The translations under genes and the position numbers were made by a program. A stretch of DNA of 38,042 nucleotides from Alphaproteobacteria bacterium (GTDB lineage Bacteria > Pseudomonadota > Alphaproteobacteria > Rickettsiales > UBA8987), in contig JAUIEX010000015.1 of NCBI GenBank assembly GCA_030429725.1, forward strand, positions 1-38,042, read 5' to 3'. Under the pieces are notes generated by a model. That model was not told where the DNA came from. It saw only the letters and a program-made list of their open reading frames with translations, and ran no database searches. Position 1 is the stretch's first letter, and each line of letters starts with the position of its first letter. Positions 8,413-16,582 of this stretch are shown here, piece by piece.

Positions 8413-9063
8413 ATGGGCGATTTCATTACAAAATTTTCCGGCCTGATCGAATCCGGCGGGCTGGTGGTGATCATCCTGCTCCTGCTTTCGCTGGCCGCGC
8501 TCACCGTTTCCATCGTCAAAATCATTCAGTTCCAGCGGGTTAAAATCCACCAGCACAGCCATGTTCATGCCGCCCTTTCCGTCTGGCAGAAAGGTGAGCA
8601 TCAACAAGCCTTAAAGGAGCTGGTCATGTCGCAGAATCCCCTGGCTAAAATCCTTCACCGCGCGATGGATGGCCGCATCAAACAACAGCCGGAGCCGCTC
8701 CTGCGCGAAGAAATCATGCGGCTGGGCATGGCCAGCGTGGAACAGCTGCGCAGCCATCTTCGCGTGTTGGAAGTGGTGGCCACGCTCTCACCTTTGCTGG
8801 GTCTGCTGGGCACGGTGCTGGGCATGATCACCGCCTTCCAGCAATTACAGATCGGGGGCAGCAATGTGGATCCATCCGCCCTTTCCGGCGGCATCTGGGA
8901 AGCGCTGCTCACCACCGCCGTGGGGCTGGGCGTGGCCATTCCCACCATCGCCGTCCTCAACTGGCTGGAAAGCCGGGTCAACCGCTTCGGTCAGGCGCTG
9001 GAAAGTGCCGTCACGCAGGTGTTCACGGCGGATCTTGGCGGCACGCTCTGCCCGCGTAAATAG
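8413..9063 (+). CDS. exbB: ExbB-like proton channel subunit (MotA/TolQ/ExbB family)
   Basis: Inner-membrane protein of 216 residues that with ExbD uses the proton gradient to energise TonB. There are three membrane segments: about 15-37, 122-143 (SPLLGLLGTVLGMITAF) and 163-186 (EALLTTAVGLGVAIPTIAV), the last two carrying the conserved channel threonines. The long cytoplasmic loop between segments 1 and 2 is as expected. AAAGGA lies about 8 bases before the ATG at 8413. TolQ is the main alternative, but the Fur box and the tonB gene at the end of the operon favour ExbB. Confidence 0.9.
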   Translation: MGDFITKFSGLIESGGLVVIILLLLSLAALTVSIVKIIQFQRVKIHQHSHVHAALSVWQKGEHQQALKELVMSQNPLAKILHRAMDGRIKQQPEPLLREEIMRLGMASVEQLRSHLRVLEVVATLSPLLGLLGTVLGMITAFQQLQIGGSNVDPSALSGGIWEALLTTAVGLGVAIPTIAVLNWLESRVNRFGQALESAVTQVFTADLGGTLCPRK

Positions 9064-9080
9064 AGATTTCCGGCGCTATC

Positions 9081-9509
9081 ATGGCTGATTTTTCCTTCTC
9101 CACCCATTGCCGCCGCAAATCGCTGGTGCAGCTCACCCCGTTGATTGATGTGATCTTCATTCTGCTGGTGTTCTTTATGCTGGCCACAACCTTTGCCCGC
9201 ACCGGCAACATGAAGGTGCAGCTTGGCGCGGCCGCCAACCAACCGCAAGCCGTCAATCACCGGCCGGTCATTCTCAATCTCACGCCGTCGGGTAATCTGC
9301 AACATCAGGGCACAACCCTCACCGGTGACGCGCTGCGCAAGCTGGCCGAAACATGGCACACAACCACACATGAACCCGCCGCCTCATCCATTTTCCTGCG
9401 CCCGGAACATAATGTCACCACGCACCAGCTCCTCAGCAGCCTGCAAACATTACAAACGCAATATCAGCTGCCGGTAAAATTACTTCCCACCAACAGATCA
9501 CGGAGGTAA
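9081..9509 (+). CDS. exbD: ExbD-like protein 1 (with membrane Asp)
   Basis: ExbD/TolR family protein of 142 residues with one membrane segment near the N-terminus, LTPLIDVIFILLVFFML (18-34). Asp23 is the conserved proton-carrying aspartate. The remainder is the periplasmic domain, including VILNLTPSGNL and a C-terminal region typical of the fold. It follows exbB by 17 bases and is followed after 6 bases by a second exbD. It should form the active half of the motor. Confidence 0.9.
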   Translation: MADFSFSTHCRRKSLVQLTPLIDVIFILLVFFMLATTFARTGNMKVQLGAAANQPQAVNHRPVILNLTPSGNLQHQGTTLTGDALRKLAETWHTTTHEPAASSIFLRPEHNVTTHQLLSSLQTLQTQYQLPVKLLPTNRSRR

Positions 9510-9515
9510 ACCGCC

Positions 9516-9941
9516 ATGCGCCTTCCCAATGCCCATTGTTTCTGCCGTTCCGAAGATGCCGGGCGCAGCATGGAGCTGGCCAACATCACCCCGCTGATTA
9601 ACATCATTTTCCTGCTGTTAATTTTCTTTATGCTCACCGCGCAGTTCATCACCCCGCAGCATCAGGATATCACCCTGCCGGCGCTGGAAGAGATGCCGGA
9701 AAACATTGCCCCGGCCGCCTATCAGATTCAGCTCTACCTTCAAGCGGATGGCACGCTGAAGGACGATCAGGGCAAGCACATCACCGCCCTTTCCTCCCTC
9801 ACTGTTCCGGTGGGCAGCCATGTTGCACTCCATGCGGATGCTAATCTGGAGGCTGCCCGTCTGCTCACCATCCTGCAACGCCTCAAAGCCATGAACATTC
9901 AGGAAGTGCAGATGATCACGCAAAGCACCGGTCACCGGTAA
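9516..9941 (+). CDS. ExbD-like protein 2 with Asp-to-Asn change in the membrane helix
   Basis: A second ExbD/TolR family protein, 141 residues. The helix reads ITPLINIIFLLLIFFML (24-40), so the aspartate needed for proton transfer in the family is Asn29; codon AAC is unambiguous (9600-9602). The periplasmic domain (ITLPALEEMP, IQLYLQADGTLKDDQG, LHADANLEAARLLTILQRL) is intact, so this is not a decaying gene. GGAGG overlaps the previous stop codon and sits about 8 bases before the ATG. Because ExbD acts as a dimer, this copy may be a structural partner for ExbD1 in a heterodimer. The functional claim is inference. Confidence 0.88.
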   Translation: MRLPNAHCFCRSEDAGRSMELANITPLINIIFLLLIFFMLTAQFITPQHQDITLPALEEMPENIAPAAYQIQLYLQADGTLKDDQGKHITALSSLTVPVGSHVALHADANLEAARLLTILQRLKAMNIQEVQMITQSTGHR

Positions 9942-9955
9942 ATATCTTTATCCCT

Positions 9956-10648
9956 ATGCCCATTGAACCCCGTCACTGGCTGCTTGGTCTTTTATGCGCG
10001 GCGCTGCTGCATCTGCTGTTCTTTGCGGCATTGTTCGGCCATGCACCTTCGGCGGATGGCACCGCAGCGGCGCAAGGTGAAGGCGGCATTCAGATCGGCA
10101 TCGTTCTGGGCAGTCTGGAGCAGGCACCGCCACCGCCCATGGCCGAAGCACCGGCGAAGACGGAACAACCGGTGCAGAATGCACCCATGCTCAAACCGGC
10201 CGATCAGGGCAGGCTGGCACCCAAAGAAAAAGCCTCGCCGGAAAAAAAACGGCCTCAGGAAGAGGCAAAAACCACCGGCAAAAACCACTCAAAACAACCG
10301 CAGGCCACCACCCAGCCATCACAGCGTGGGCTGGGCGGAAGCCATGCCGGCGGCGGCCAGCAAGGCACCGCCACGCATGGCTATCACAGCCTCCTGCGTG
10401 CCCATCTGGAGCGTTATAAAACCTACCCCGCCCGCGCCAAGCGCCGCAAACAGCAAGGCACAGCAACCTTGCGCCTCACCATTGCCGCATCCGGGCAGAT
10501 CACCGCCGCCACCATCAGCCAAAGCAGCGGCAAAACCGCATTGGATCAGGCCGCGCTGGCGCTTTCCCGGCAGGCATCGCCCGTGCCAAAGCCGCCCAAA
10601 GCACCCATGATCGTCACCGTTCCACTCACTTACCGGCTGGATTCCTGA
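9956..10648 (+). CDS. tonB: TonB energy transducer
   Basis: A 230-residue protein with an N-terminal membrane anchor (about 9-27, LLGLLCAALLHLLFFAALF, containing the TonB-typical histidine). A long Pro/Ala/Lys/Glu-rich periplasmic spacer (about 55-120) and a Gly-rich stretch follow, then a TonB C-terminal domain (about 145-230) with YPARAKRRKQQGTATLRLTI and SSGKTALDQAAL. It spans the periplasm and contacts TonB-dependent receptors. It is the last gene of the Fur-controlled operon. No good Shine-Dalgarno is visible 14 bases after exbD2, so translation may be coupled. Confidence 0.9.
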   Translation: MPIEPRHWLLGLLCAALLHLLFFAALFGHAPSADGTAAAQGEGGIQIGIVLGSLEQAPPPPMAEAPAKTEQPVQNAPMLKPADQGRLAPKEKASPEKKRPQEEAKTTGKNHSKQPQATTQPSQRGLGGSHAGGGQQGTATHGYHSLLRAHLERYKTYPARAKRRKQQGTATLRLTIAASGQITAATISQSSGKTALDQAALALSRQASPVPKPPKAPMIVTVPLTYRLDS

Positions 10649-10651
10649 TCA

Positions 10652-10768
10652 TCACCCCTCCGGCGCGGCAATCCATGCCGTGATACCCCCAGGCGTGAAA
10701 TCGCATTGGTCATCCGGCGCCACCGCAATGACGGAGAGCGGCTTTCCGGCCAAACACACAGCCCTCAT
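10652..10768 (-). CDS. Possible small protein of 38 residues
   Basis: An ATG-to-TGA frame lies just downstream of lolC/E on the same strand, beginning MRAVCLAGKPLSVIAVAPDD and ending WIAAPEG. GAGGA lies about 11 bases before the ATG, and the third codon positions are mostly G or C like the neighbouring genes. No family is recognised, and it could be chance or the remnant of a gene. A short inverted repeat (CGGCA-atcca-TGCCG, 10666-10680) lies inside it. Confidence 0.25.
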   Translation of the reverse strand: MRAVCLAGKPLSVIAVAPDDQCDFTPGGITAWIAAPEG

Positions 10769-10792
10769 AATGTTAAAATTCCTCAACAGAAC

Positions 10793-12028
10793 CTAATGCA
10801 GCTCATCCACCGGATTGGTGCCGGCCGCACGCCATGCGGGATAAATCGTTGCCAGCAGGCTCAAAAGCAGGCTCACCCCGCCAATCATCAGCACATCTTC
10901 CGCGCGCACAATGGCCGGCAAGTGGCTGAGGAAATAAATTTCTTCGGCAAAAAGATTCGTGTGCGTCAGGCTTTCAAGCCACTGCCTTATCGTTTCAATA
11001 TTCCGCGCAAAACCAAGCCCGGCGGCCACGCCCAGCGCCGTGCCCGTGATGCCGATCATCCCACCGGCCAGCATAAAAATGCGCAGCACCGCACCGCGCA
11101 TCAGCCCCATTGTGCGTAAAATAGCAATTTCCCGTTTTTTGGCATCCACCAGCATCACCATGCCGGAAATAATATTCAGCGCCGCCACCATAATAATCAG
11201 CGTTAAAATCAGAAACATCACATTGCGTTCCACTTGCAATGCATTGAAAAAATGCGCGTTCTGCGCCTGCCATGGGGTCAGTGCCAGTGCGGGAGGCAGG
11301 CTGTTTCGTAATTGCTCCATCACCTCAAGCGACGTCGCCGCATTCATCAGCCGAATATCAATCTGACTCACCGCCTCCCCGGCACGAAAATAACGCTGCG
11401 CCTGTAAAAGCGGCATAAAAATCAATGTGCTGTCATATTCAAACATGCCCACATTCACCAGCCCACTCACGCGGTAGGTCTTCACCCTTGGCATCATCCC
11501 CAGCACGGTTTCCAGCGTATCCGGCGCAATCAGCTGAAAGCTGTCACCAACCCCAAGCCCCAGCGATCCCGCCAGCCGCGAGCCCATCACCACCTCCGGC
11601 TTGCCCTCCTCCGGCAGGGCGCCGGCAATCAAACCCTCCATCAATAAGCGATGCTGCCGCATGTCCTGTTTCCGCATGCCCTGAATCACCGCGCCGCCAT
11701 GCGCACCGCCCGCTGCGGCCAGCGCCTGCCCCTGCAGCACCGGCAAAATGCTCTCCGCATCCAGCTGTGCGGCAAGCTGCGCCACCAGCGCATCATAGCC
11801 CACAATGCCGCCTTCCATCCGCTGGCTGACCGTCACATGCGCCTGCATGCCCAGCACGCGCGCCATCAATTCTTCCCGAAAGCCATGCATCACGCTCATC
11901 ACCACAATCAGCGTGGCCACGCCCAGCGCAATCCCCACAAAAGAAAGCCAGCTGATCAGGCTGATAAAGCCTGTTTTATGGCGCGACCGCACATAGCGCC
12001 ATGCCAGCATCGGGGAAAGTGCCACCAT
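10793..12028 (-). CDS. lolC: Lipoprotein-releasing ABC transporter permease, LolC/LolE family
   Basis: Inner-membrane permease of 411 residues for handing lipoproteins from the inner membrane to LolA. It has an N-terminal helix (about 20-47), a large periplasmic domain, and three C-terminal helices (about 265-295, 315-345, 375-400), with the FtsX-like signatures MVMLVDAKKREIAILRTMG and a final PAWRAAGTNPVDELH. AAGGG precedes the ATG at 12028. The gene starts 8 bases after motE, so it is part of the flagellar-associated operon. The partner ATPase gene lolD, often adjacent, is not in the window. One permease cannot be told to be LolC, LolE or a hybrid from this sequence. Confidence 0.9.
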   Translation of the reverse strand: MVALSPMLAWRYVRSRHKTGFISLISWLSFVGIALGVATLIVVMSVMHGFREELMARVLGMQAHVTVSQRMEGGIVGYDALVAQLAAQLDAESILPVLQGQALAAAGGAHGGAVIQGMRKQDMRQHRLLMEGLIAGALPEEGKPEVVMGSRLAGSLGLGVGDSFQLIAPDTLETVLGMMPRVKTYRVSGLVNVGMFEYDSTLIFMPLLQAQRYFRAGEAVSQIDIRLMNAATSLEVMEQLRNSLPPALALTPWQAQNAHFFNALQVERNVMFLILTLIIMVAALNIISGMVMLVDAKKREIAILRTMGLMRGAVLRIFMLAGGMIGITGTALGVAAGLGFARNIETIRQWLESLTHTNLFAEEIYFLSHLPAIVRAEDVLMIGGVSLLLSLLATIYPAWRAAGTNPVDELH

Positions 12029-12036
12029 GCCAGCCC

Positions 12037-12753
12037 TTATTTTTGCAGCACCGGCGGCAGCGTACCAAATTCGGCAAAACGCTCCGTCACATCGGTGGCA
12101 ATATCCGGCTGCATTTTGGCAAAAATATTTGCCACGGCCTTTTCTTTCATCCGCTCCACCACCTGCAGCAAAATCTGCGTGTCCATTTCCTGGAAAATCT
12201 GCGCGGCGGCTTTCGGCTTCATATTTTCATAAATTTTCACAAGGCTTTTAATCTTCGCCTCTTCCTTCTCGCTATAATCCGCCAGCAAGGTTTCCACCTC
12301 CGCTTTCAGGGCGCGTAATTCCTCAAGTTTACGGTCAATATTCGCTTCGGTAATATCCAGCGAATGTTCCCGCGCCTGCAAATCAGCCGCCCATTCTTCC
12401 AGCGTTTCACGCCGCGCACGCAACCGCTTCAGCACGTTGATTTCCGTTTCCGTGAAGCCGCCCATCGCTTCGGGTGGGGTTAACGTGCGCGTAATCTGCT
12501 CACCCTCTACGGCTTCCTCGCCTTCGCCGCCTTCGCCCGTGGCGTCACCTGCGGGCGCTTCAGCAGCGGCAGAGGCACCCTCCTCCGCCGGAGCGGCCGG
12601 CTCTTGGGCAGTTTCTTTCGGCTCCTGCGCACGAATATCGGCAAACATCAAACCGGCGGAAAGCGGCTGATCCTGATAGAGCATATCTGCCACCCGCACC
12701 AGAAGCAGGGTTAAACAGCTGGCAATCACCAATGGAATCAGGCGAAATTTCAT
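12037..12753 (-). CDS. motE: MotE-like flagellar motor chaperone (MgtE-N-like domain)
   Basis: A 238-residue protein with an N-terminal hydrophobic segment (6-21; export signal or anchor) and an acidic Ala/Glu/Gly-rich linker (about 40-88). A coiled coil (about 100-160, rich in Glu/Arg/Leu) follows, and then a C-terminal MgtE-N/MotE-like helical domain (about 165-230) with KIYENMKPKAAAQIFQEMD and VVERMKEKAVANIFAKM. In rhizobia MotE stabilises the periplasmic motor protein MotC; in other alphaproteobacteria the family sits in flagellar operons. Its start overlaps the end of the DUF6468 gene by ATGA, so the two are translationally coupled. Confidence 0.78.
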   Translation of the reverse strand: MKFRLIPLVIASCLTLLLVRVADMLYQDQPLSAGLMFADIRAQEPKETAQEPAAPAEEGASAAAEAPAGDATGEGGEGEEAVEGEQITRTLTPPEAMGGFTETEINVLKRLRARRETLEEWAADLQAREHSLDITEANIDRKLEELRALKAEVETLLADYSEKEEAKIKSLVKIYENMKPKAAAQIFQEMDTQILLQVVERMKEKAVANIFAKMQPDIATDVTERFAEFGTLPPVLQK

Positions 12754-13442
12754 CCTTCACCTCCGCCGGATTTTGCCTGTTGCTGTGCTGCGGCCAAAGC
12801 CTCCACACCCTTCTTCGGCTGCACGGAAACGGGCGGCAAAATATCCTTCAGCACTTCCTGTTTGCGCCGCGCAATCTGCTCCAGCACCTCATCCAGCACC
12901 TTGCGTTTGGTTGGGGTCATGGTTTCAGCGGAGGGCGTTTTGCTCTGGCTTTTCTGCGGTGCGGAAGGCGGCTGCTTGCGCGCCACCGCCGCGCGGCTGC
13001 CTTTGCCGGAAGCTTCACGCTTCGGTGCCGCCGCCGGCGCATCATCAACCGCACCTTCCCGCTCCGCCATGGAAGGCCGCCGCGCCTGAAGCTGCCCCTG
13101 CAATTGCCGTTGGTTCAGCACCGTGCGGGCGCTGCTCATCAATTTATCCAGCGCATCGGCGGTACTGTCCCCTTTTTCCACCAGAAACACCAGATCATCC
13201 GCCAGCAGAGAGCCCTTATTAATATATTCTTTCAGCGTATCATCGGCCACCTGGCCCTGCAGCTTCAGCTCGGCGATATTCTCCTCCGCCCGGTCAATTG
13301 CCGCATTAAAATCACTCAAAAACCGGTTCAACTCTTCCCTTCCATTATGAATCTGCGCGATGCGGCTATTCAGGCGCACGGCAAAGCCAATCGTCACCAG
13401 CAACGCCAGCAACACCACCCCATCAAGCACCATCCCAATCAT
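12750..13442 (-). CDS. DUF6468 family protein, flagellum-associated
   Basis: A 230-residue protein with one N-terminal membrane helix (about 3-23, VLDGVVLLALLVTIGFAVRL). A conserved cytoplasmic or periplasmic helical region follows (about 25-105, RIAQIHNGREELNRFLSDFN, LADDLVFLVEKGDSTADAL), and the tail is disordered, basic and Ala/Lys-rich. This matches the DUF6468 family known from alphaproteobacterial flagellar operons; its role is not established. It overlaps motE by four bases and heads the operon, behind a candidate sigma-54 promoter. The Shine-Dalgarno is weak. Confidence 0.72.
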   Translation of the reverse strand: MIGMVLDGVVLLALLVTIGFAVRLNSRIAQIHNGREELNRFLSDFNAAIDRAEENIAELKLQGQVADDTLKEYINKGSLLADDLVFLVEKGDSTADALDKLMSSARTVLNQRQLQGQLQARRPSMAEREGAVDDAPAAAPKREASGKGSRAAVARKQPPSAPQKSQSKTPSAETMTPTKRKVLDEVLEQIARRKQEVLKDILPPVSVQPKKGVEALAAAQQQAKSGGGEG

Positions 13443-13473
13443 ATTACCAGTTTAGAAGCATGTGCATGGCGGG

Positions 13474-13489
13474 GCAAGCGCTTTACCTT
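13474..13489 (-). promoter_or_regulatory. Candidate sigma-54 promoter of the DUF6468-motE-lolC operon
   Basis: The minus strand reads AAGGTAAAGCGCTTGC: GG and GC are spaced by exactly 10 bases and the -12 TTGC is perfect, while the -24 part (GGTAA for GGCAC) is weaker. The -12 GC is about 33 bases before the start codon. The window also encodes an FlbD-type sigma-54 activator, which makes this plausible. Confidence 0.42.
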
Positions 13490-13545
13490 GATAATCACAT
13501 GTTTTTTTGAGCAAAAATATGGTCTTTCCGCACCGGCGATGTGCT

Positions 13546-15606
13546 CTAAATATCGCGGCGGCGCACAGCCACCTTCTTCTCCAGAAGTTTGGTGAAGTCA
13601 GAAGGCAGCACCAGCTTCCATGCCTGACATATTTGCAAAATGCTTTCCGCCTGCTCCGCCTCATAGAGTTCATACGCCGAATGCGGCTTCACCCCGGCCT
13701 GATGCATTTCCTGCAATTTCGGATCCAGCATGGCATCCCCGTCCGCTTCTTCTTTAGATGCCATTTGTGCCGCTAAAAGCTGGTTGGATTTGAAAATGCC
13801 ATCCGCACTTTTGGGCAGAAAATCCTCATAAATCACCGGGCGGCGCTGCACCATGGCTTCATCCACAAAAGGCTGCATTAACGCGGGCAGATTGCTCTCT
13901 TCGGTCAAGCCCTCCGCCGCCTGCAAAAAGCTTTCCACCACCGCATCATCCGGCAGCACATCCGGCTTCGCGTGATAGGTAAAATAGGCCAGATCATGCG
14001 CCACCAGATGGGCATAGAGATCCGCCTGCCCTTCTTCCGGCCACAGCAATGTCTGTTTAAAAACCGGCGCCGCAATGGCCTGATAGGCATCATTCTCCGT
14101 CACATCTTCTGCCAGCGCGGCGTTATTCGCCGCCGTCAGCGCCATATCATAGATTGCCCGCCCCTTGGGCGTCAGCGCAATGCCGCGCTGTTCAATCTCA
14201 CCGAACCGCGCCGTATGTGCACGTATCTCCAGCGGCGGAATGTCCGGCGGCATCACCGCGCCCGTCTCCCGCGCCAGCGCATCCGCCACCTGTTTCAGTG
14301 TCAATATCCGCCGTGTTTTATCACGCCATATTTCCTGCCAAAAGGCCACTTCCCCGCCTTCCATAGCAGCGGCATTAAACCCGTAAACCTCCTGCAATTG
14401 CCGCAACATTTCTGCTTCATCCGGCAGCGTGGAAGCCAGCAATCTTTCCGCACTCAGCCCGGCCAGATCCAGCGCCAGCCCAAACCCGGCCAGCGTCACC
14501 GGCTTTGTTACGTTCAATATCAACCCCGTTCCCTCCAATGCCGCCACCATCCGCTCCAGCAGCAAAGGCGGCAGATCGGCATCCTCCGCCCTCAGCGCCA
14601 CCCAGCTTGGCTTGGCATTGTACGAAGTCTGGTTCAGCAGCACCGTCGGCTCCAGCGCCGTTGGTGGCCCCTGCACACGGTTGAGCATTGAAAAATTCCG
14701 CACATCACCTTCCGCCTTCATCCGGTCATACGCGTCCTGAATGTCCAGCGCGCGCGGGGTCAGATGGTTGATATGCGGGTTGGGAAAGGCCAGAATATCC
14801 GCCGCCACTTCGCTGACGGCGCGAATGCGCTCATAAAGCCCGCCATCCAGCACCAGATGATCGCTCATCCGGAATAATTCCGTCACAAGCCCGATAAATT
14901 CCAGCGCTTTTGCCTCCGGCAAGCCGCCTTCCACCTCAAAATGCTCCACCAGCGCCAGCAGCGGCGAATCGGCAAGCTGCCTCACCCGCCCGCCTTGGCC
15001 ATCGGGGAAAATGCACCGCGCCGCCAGCAGTTTTTCCACCGCTTCCAGCAGCGCCTCCACCTCGTCCCGCGCGGCAACCTGCCCGCCATAAAGCTGCATC
15101 AGATAGCGCCGCTTGCCTTCCGGCAGCATGTCCCACGCCATGGCCGATGCATCAAAAACGGAGGTGAACATCCGAAACGGGTTGATGCTTTCTTCCGTGC
15201 CATCCGCCGCCCGGTGCGTGGTCAGAATCAGCGGCCGGCCGGCCGTTCCCACCACCGGCGTGCGGCTCCCGGCCTCGGTCAGGTTATAAAAACTCACCGG
15301 CTCCAGCCCCAGCACATGATAAAGTCGCACAATCTGCGCCAGCTCCTCCAGGGAACCAAGCCTTATTGCGCCATGCCGCTCCCCTTCCACGCGGGCAACC
15401 GCGCCAATTTCCGCCTCAATGGCCGCTGCCACCGCCATTGCATCAAGCCCGGAAGCTTCTAAATCCGCCCGCCGCCGCGCCAGCCAGTCCACATTGGACG
15501 CACCGGTAATCCGCACCAGATCGTGATAAAGCGCCACCTCCCCGCCATACATTTCCGCCAGGCTGCGGGAAAACGCCGCCCGCATATCGTTACTTTGCCA
15601 CATCAT
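13546..15606 (-). CDS. HglS/YdcJ-family (DUF1338) 2-oxoadipate dioxygenase/decarboxylase-like protein, long form
   Basis: Members of this family are Fe(II) VOC-fold enzymes that convert 2-oxoadipate to D-2-hydroxyglutarate in lysine breakdown. The family pattern is clear: MRAAFSRSLAEMYGGEVALY near the start, ERHGAIRLG with His78, FPNPHINHLTPRALDI with His278/His281, and RFGEIEQRGIALTPKGRAIYD with a candidate Glu ligand near 470-472. Known members are about 450-465 residues, while this is 686; the extra length lies mainly between the second His and the Glu and in an N-terminal half insert. The frame is open further upstream, but that part overlaps mutM and shows no conservation, so I place the start at the ATG pair 15606/15603, 53 bases after mutM. 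Substrate is therefore uncertain. Confidence 0.78.
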   Translation of the reverse strand: MMWQSNDMRAAFSRSLAEMYGGEVALYHDLVRITGASNVDWLARRRADLEASGLDAMAVAAAIEAEIGAVARVEGERHGAIRLGSLEELAQIVRLYHVLGLEPVSFYNLTEAGSRTPVVGTAGRPLILTTHRAADGTEESINPFRMFTSVFDASAMAWDMLPEGKRRYLMQLYGGQVAARDEVEALLEAVEKLLAARCIFPDGQGGRVRQLADSPLLALVEHFEVEGGLPEAKALEFIGLVTELFRMSDHLVLDGGLYERIRAVSEVAADILAFPNPHINHLTPRALDIQDAYDRMKAEGDVRNFSMLNRVQGPPTALEPTVLLNQTSYNAKPSWVALRAEDADLPPLLLERMVAALEGTGLILNVTKPVTLAGFGLALDLAGLSAERLLASTLPDEAEMLRQLQEVYGFNAAAMEGGEVAFWQEIWRDKTRRILTLKQVADALARETGAVMPPDIPPLEIRAHTARFGEIEQRGIALTPKGRAIYDMALTAANNAALAEDVTENDAYQAIAAPVFKQTLLWPEEGQADLYAHLVAHDLAYFTYHAKPDVLPDDAVVESFLQAAEGLTEESNLPALMQPFVDEAMVQRRPVIYEDFLPKSADGIFKSNQLLAAQMASKEEADGDAMLDPKLQEMHQAGVKPHSAYELYEAEQAESILQICQAWKLVLPSDFTKLLEKKVAVRRRDI

Positions 15607-15658
15607 CCCTTGTTCATACCCGCATGCCGGACATATGCCAATCCAATCCTGCCATGCA

Positions 15659-16483
15659 TCATTGCTGGCATTGCGGGCAGAAAAAACTGGAGCGGTTCTG
15701 CTGCACCATCTGCCCAATCGGCGTCTTGCAGGTAAAGCAAGGCTCTCCCTTGCGCCCGTAAACCTGAAAACGATGCTGAAAATATCCCGGATCACCGCTG
15801 GAGTGCATAAAATCCCGCAGCGTGGAGCCACCGGATTCAATCGCCGAAGTCAGAACATGGCGAATCATTGCATGCAGCCGTGCCACCTGCTCACCAGAGA
15901 GATCCTTCGCCTTTTTTGCCGGATGAATGCCACTTAAAAACAAACTCTCCGAGGCATAAATATTGCCAACTCCCACCACCATCGCAGCGTCCATCACCAC
16001 CTGCTTGATGGCGCTTTGCCGCCTGGAAAGCCGCGCAGCAAAATCGGCCACGGTAAAATCCTCCGAAAGCGGCTCCGGCCCCAGATGGCAAAATAGCGGA
16101 TGCTGCGCCAGCGCCACATTTTCCACCAATGCCATCAGCCCGAACCGGCGCGGATCGGTGAATGTCAGCACCTGCCCGGAATCAAGCTCCGCCAGCATGT
16201 GGGTATGTTTCGGCAGGGTTTCAGGCAAACCGTCCTGCAGGCGCAGCACCCCGCTCATCCCCAGATGCACCACCCATATTTCCCCGCTGCATAATGCCAG
16301 CAGCAAATATTTCGAACGCCGGGAAATCCCGGTGATGCGCTTCTCCGTCAGCCGTTCAACAAAATGATCGGGGAACGGAATCCGTAAATCGGCACGGAAA
16401 ATCTCCGCATGCGTCACCACCCGCCCCACCATCGCAGGGGCAAGTCCACGCATCACGGTTTCCACTTCCGGCAATTCAGGCAT
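15659..16483 (-). CDS. mutM: Formamidopyrimidine-DNA glycosylase (Fpg)
   Basis: Excises 8-oxoguanine and ring-opened purines and nicks the resulting site. The 274-residue protein begins PELPEVETV after Met, so Pro2 is the nucleophile and Glu3 the acid. Lys58 (SRRSKYL), LGMSG, DPRRFG and VGVGNIYASE are the expected active-site and DNA-contact motifs. The C-terminal zinc finger has C249, C252, C269 and C272, with Arg264 in NRSSFFC where most relatives have GRSTFYC. The DUF1338 gene follows on the same strand after about 50 bases, probably co-transcribed. Confidence 0.96.
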   Translation of the reverse strand: MPELPEVETVMRGLAPAMVGRVVTHAEIFRADLRIPFPDHFVERLTEKRITGISRRSKYLLLALCSGEIWVVHLGMSGVLRLQDGLPETLPKHTHMLAELDSGQVLTFTDPRRFGLMALVENVALAQHPLFCHLGPEPLSEDFTVADFAARLSRRQSAIKQVVMDAAMVVGVGNIYASESLFLSGIHPAKKAKDLSGEQVARLHAMIRHVLTSAIESGGSTLRDFMHSSGDPGYFQHRFQVYGRKGEPCFTCKTPIGQMVQQNRSSFFCPQCQQ

Positions 16484-16582
16484 GGGTGGGGTTTACCCCC
16501 CTTAACGTTAAAAGTACAGAGACCGCCACAATCCGCAATAACTACCATAACGTGCAACACTTGCGGAAGCTTATACCACCAA

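Noticed and set aside
10666..10680. Terminator between tonB and lolC/E
   Set aside because: A five-pair stem without any T run on either side is too weak to call.
13972..14691. 239-codon frame antisense to the DUF1338 gene
   Set aside because: Shadow of the DUF1338 coding sequence, Arg/His/Gln-rich and without domains.
15607..15840. Longer DUF1338 protein starting at 15840
   Set aside because: It would overlap the end of mutM in another frame; the family similarity starts only near MRAAFSRSLAEMY.
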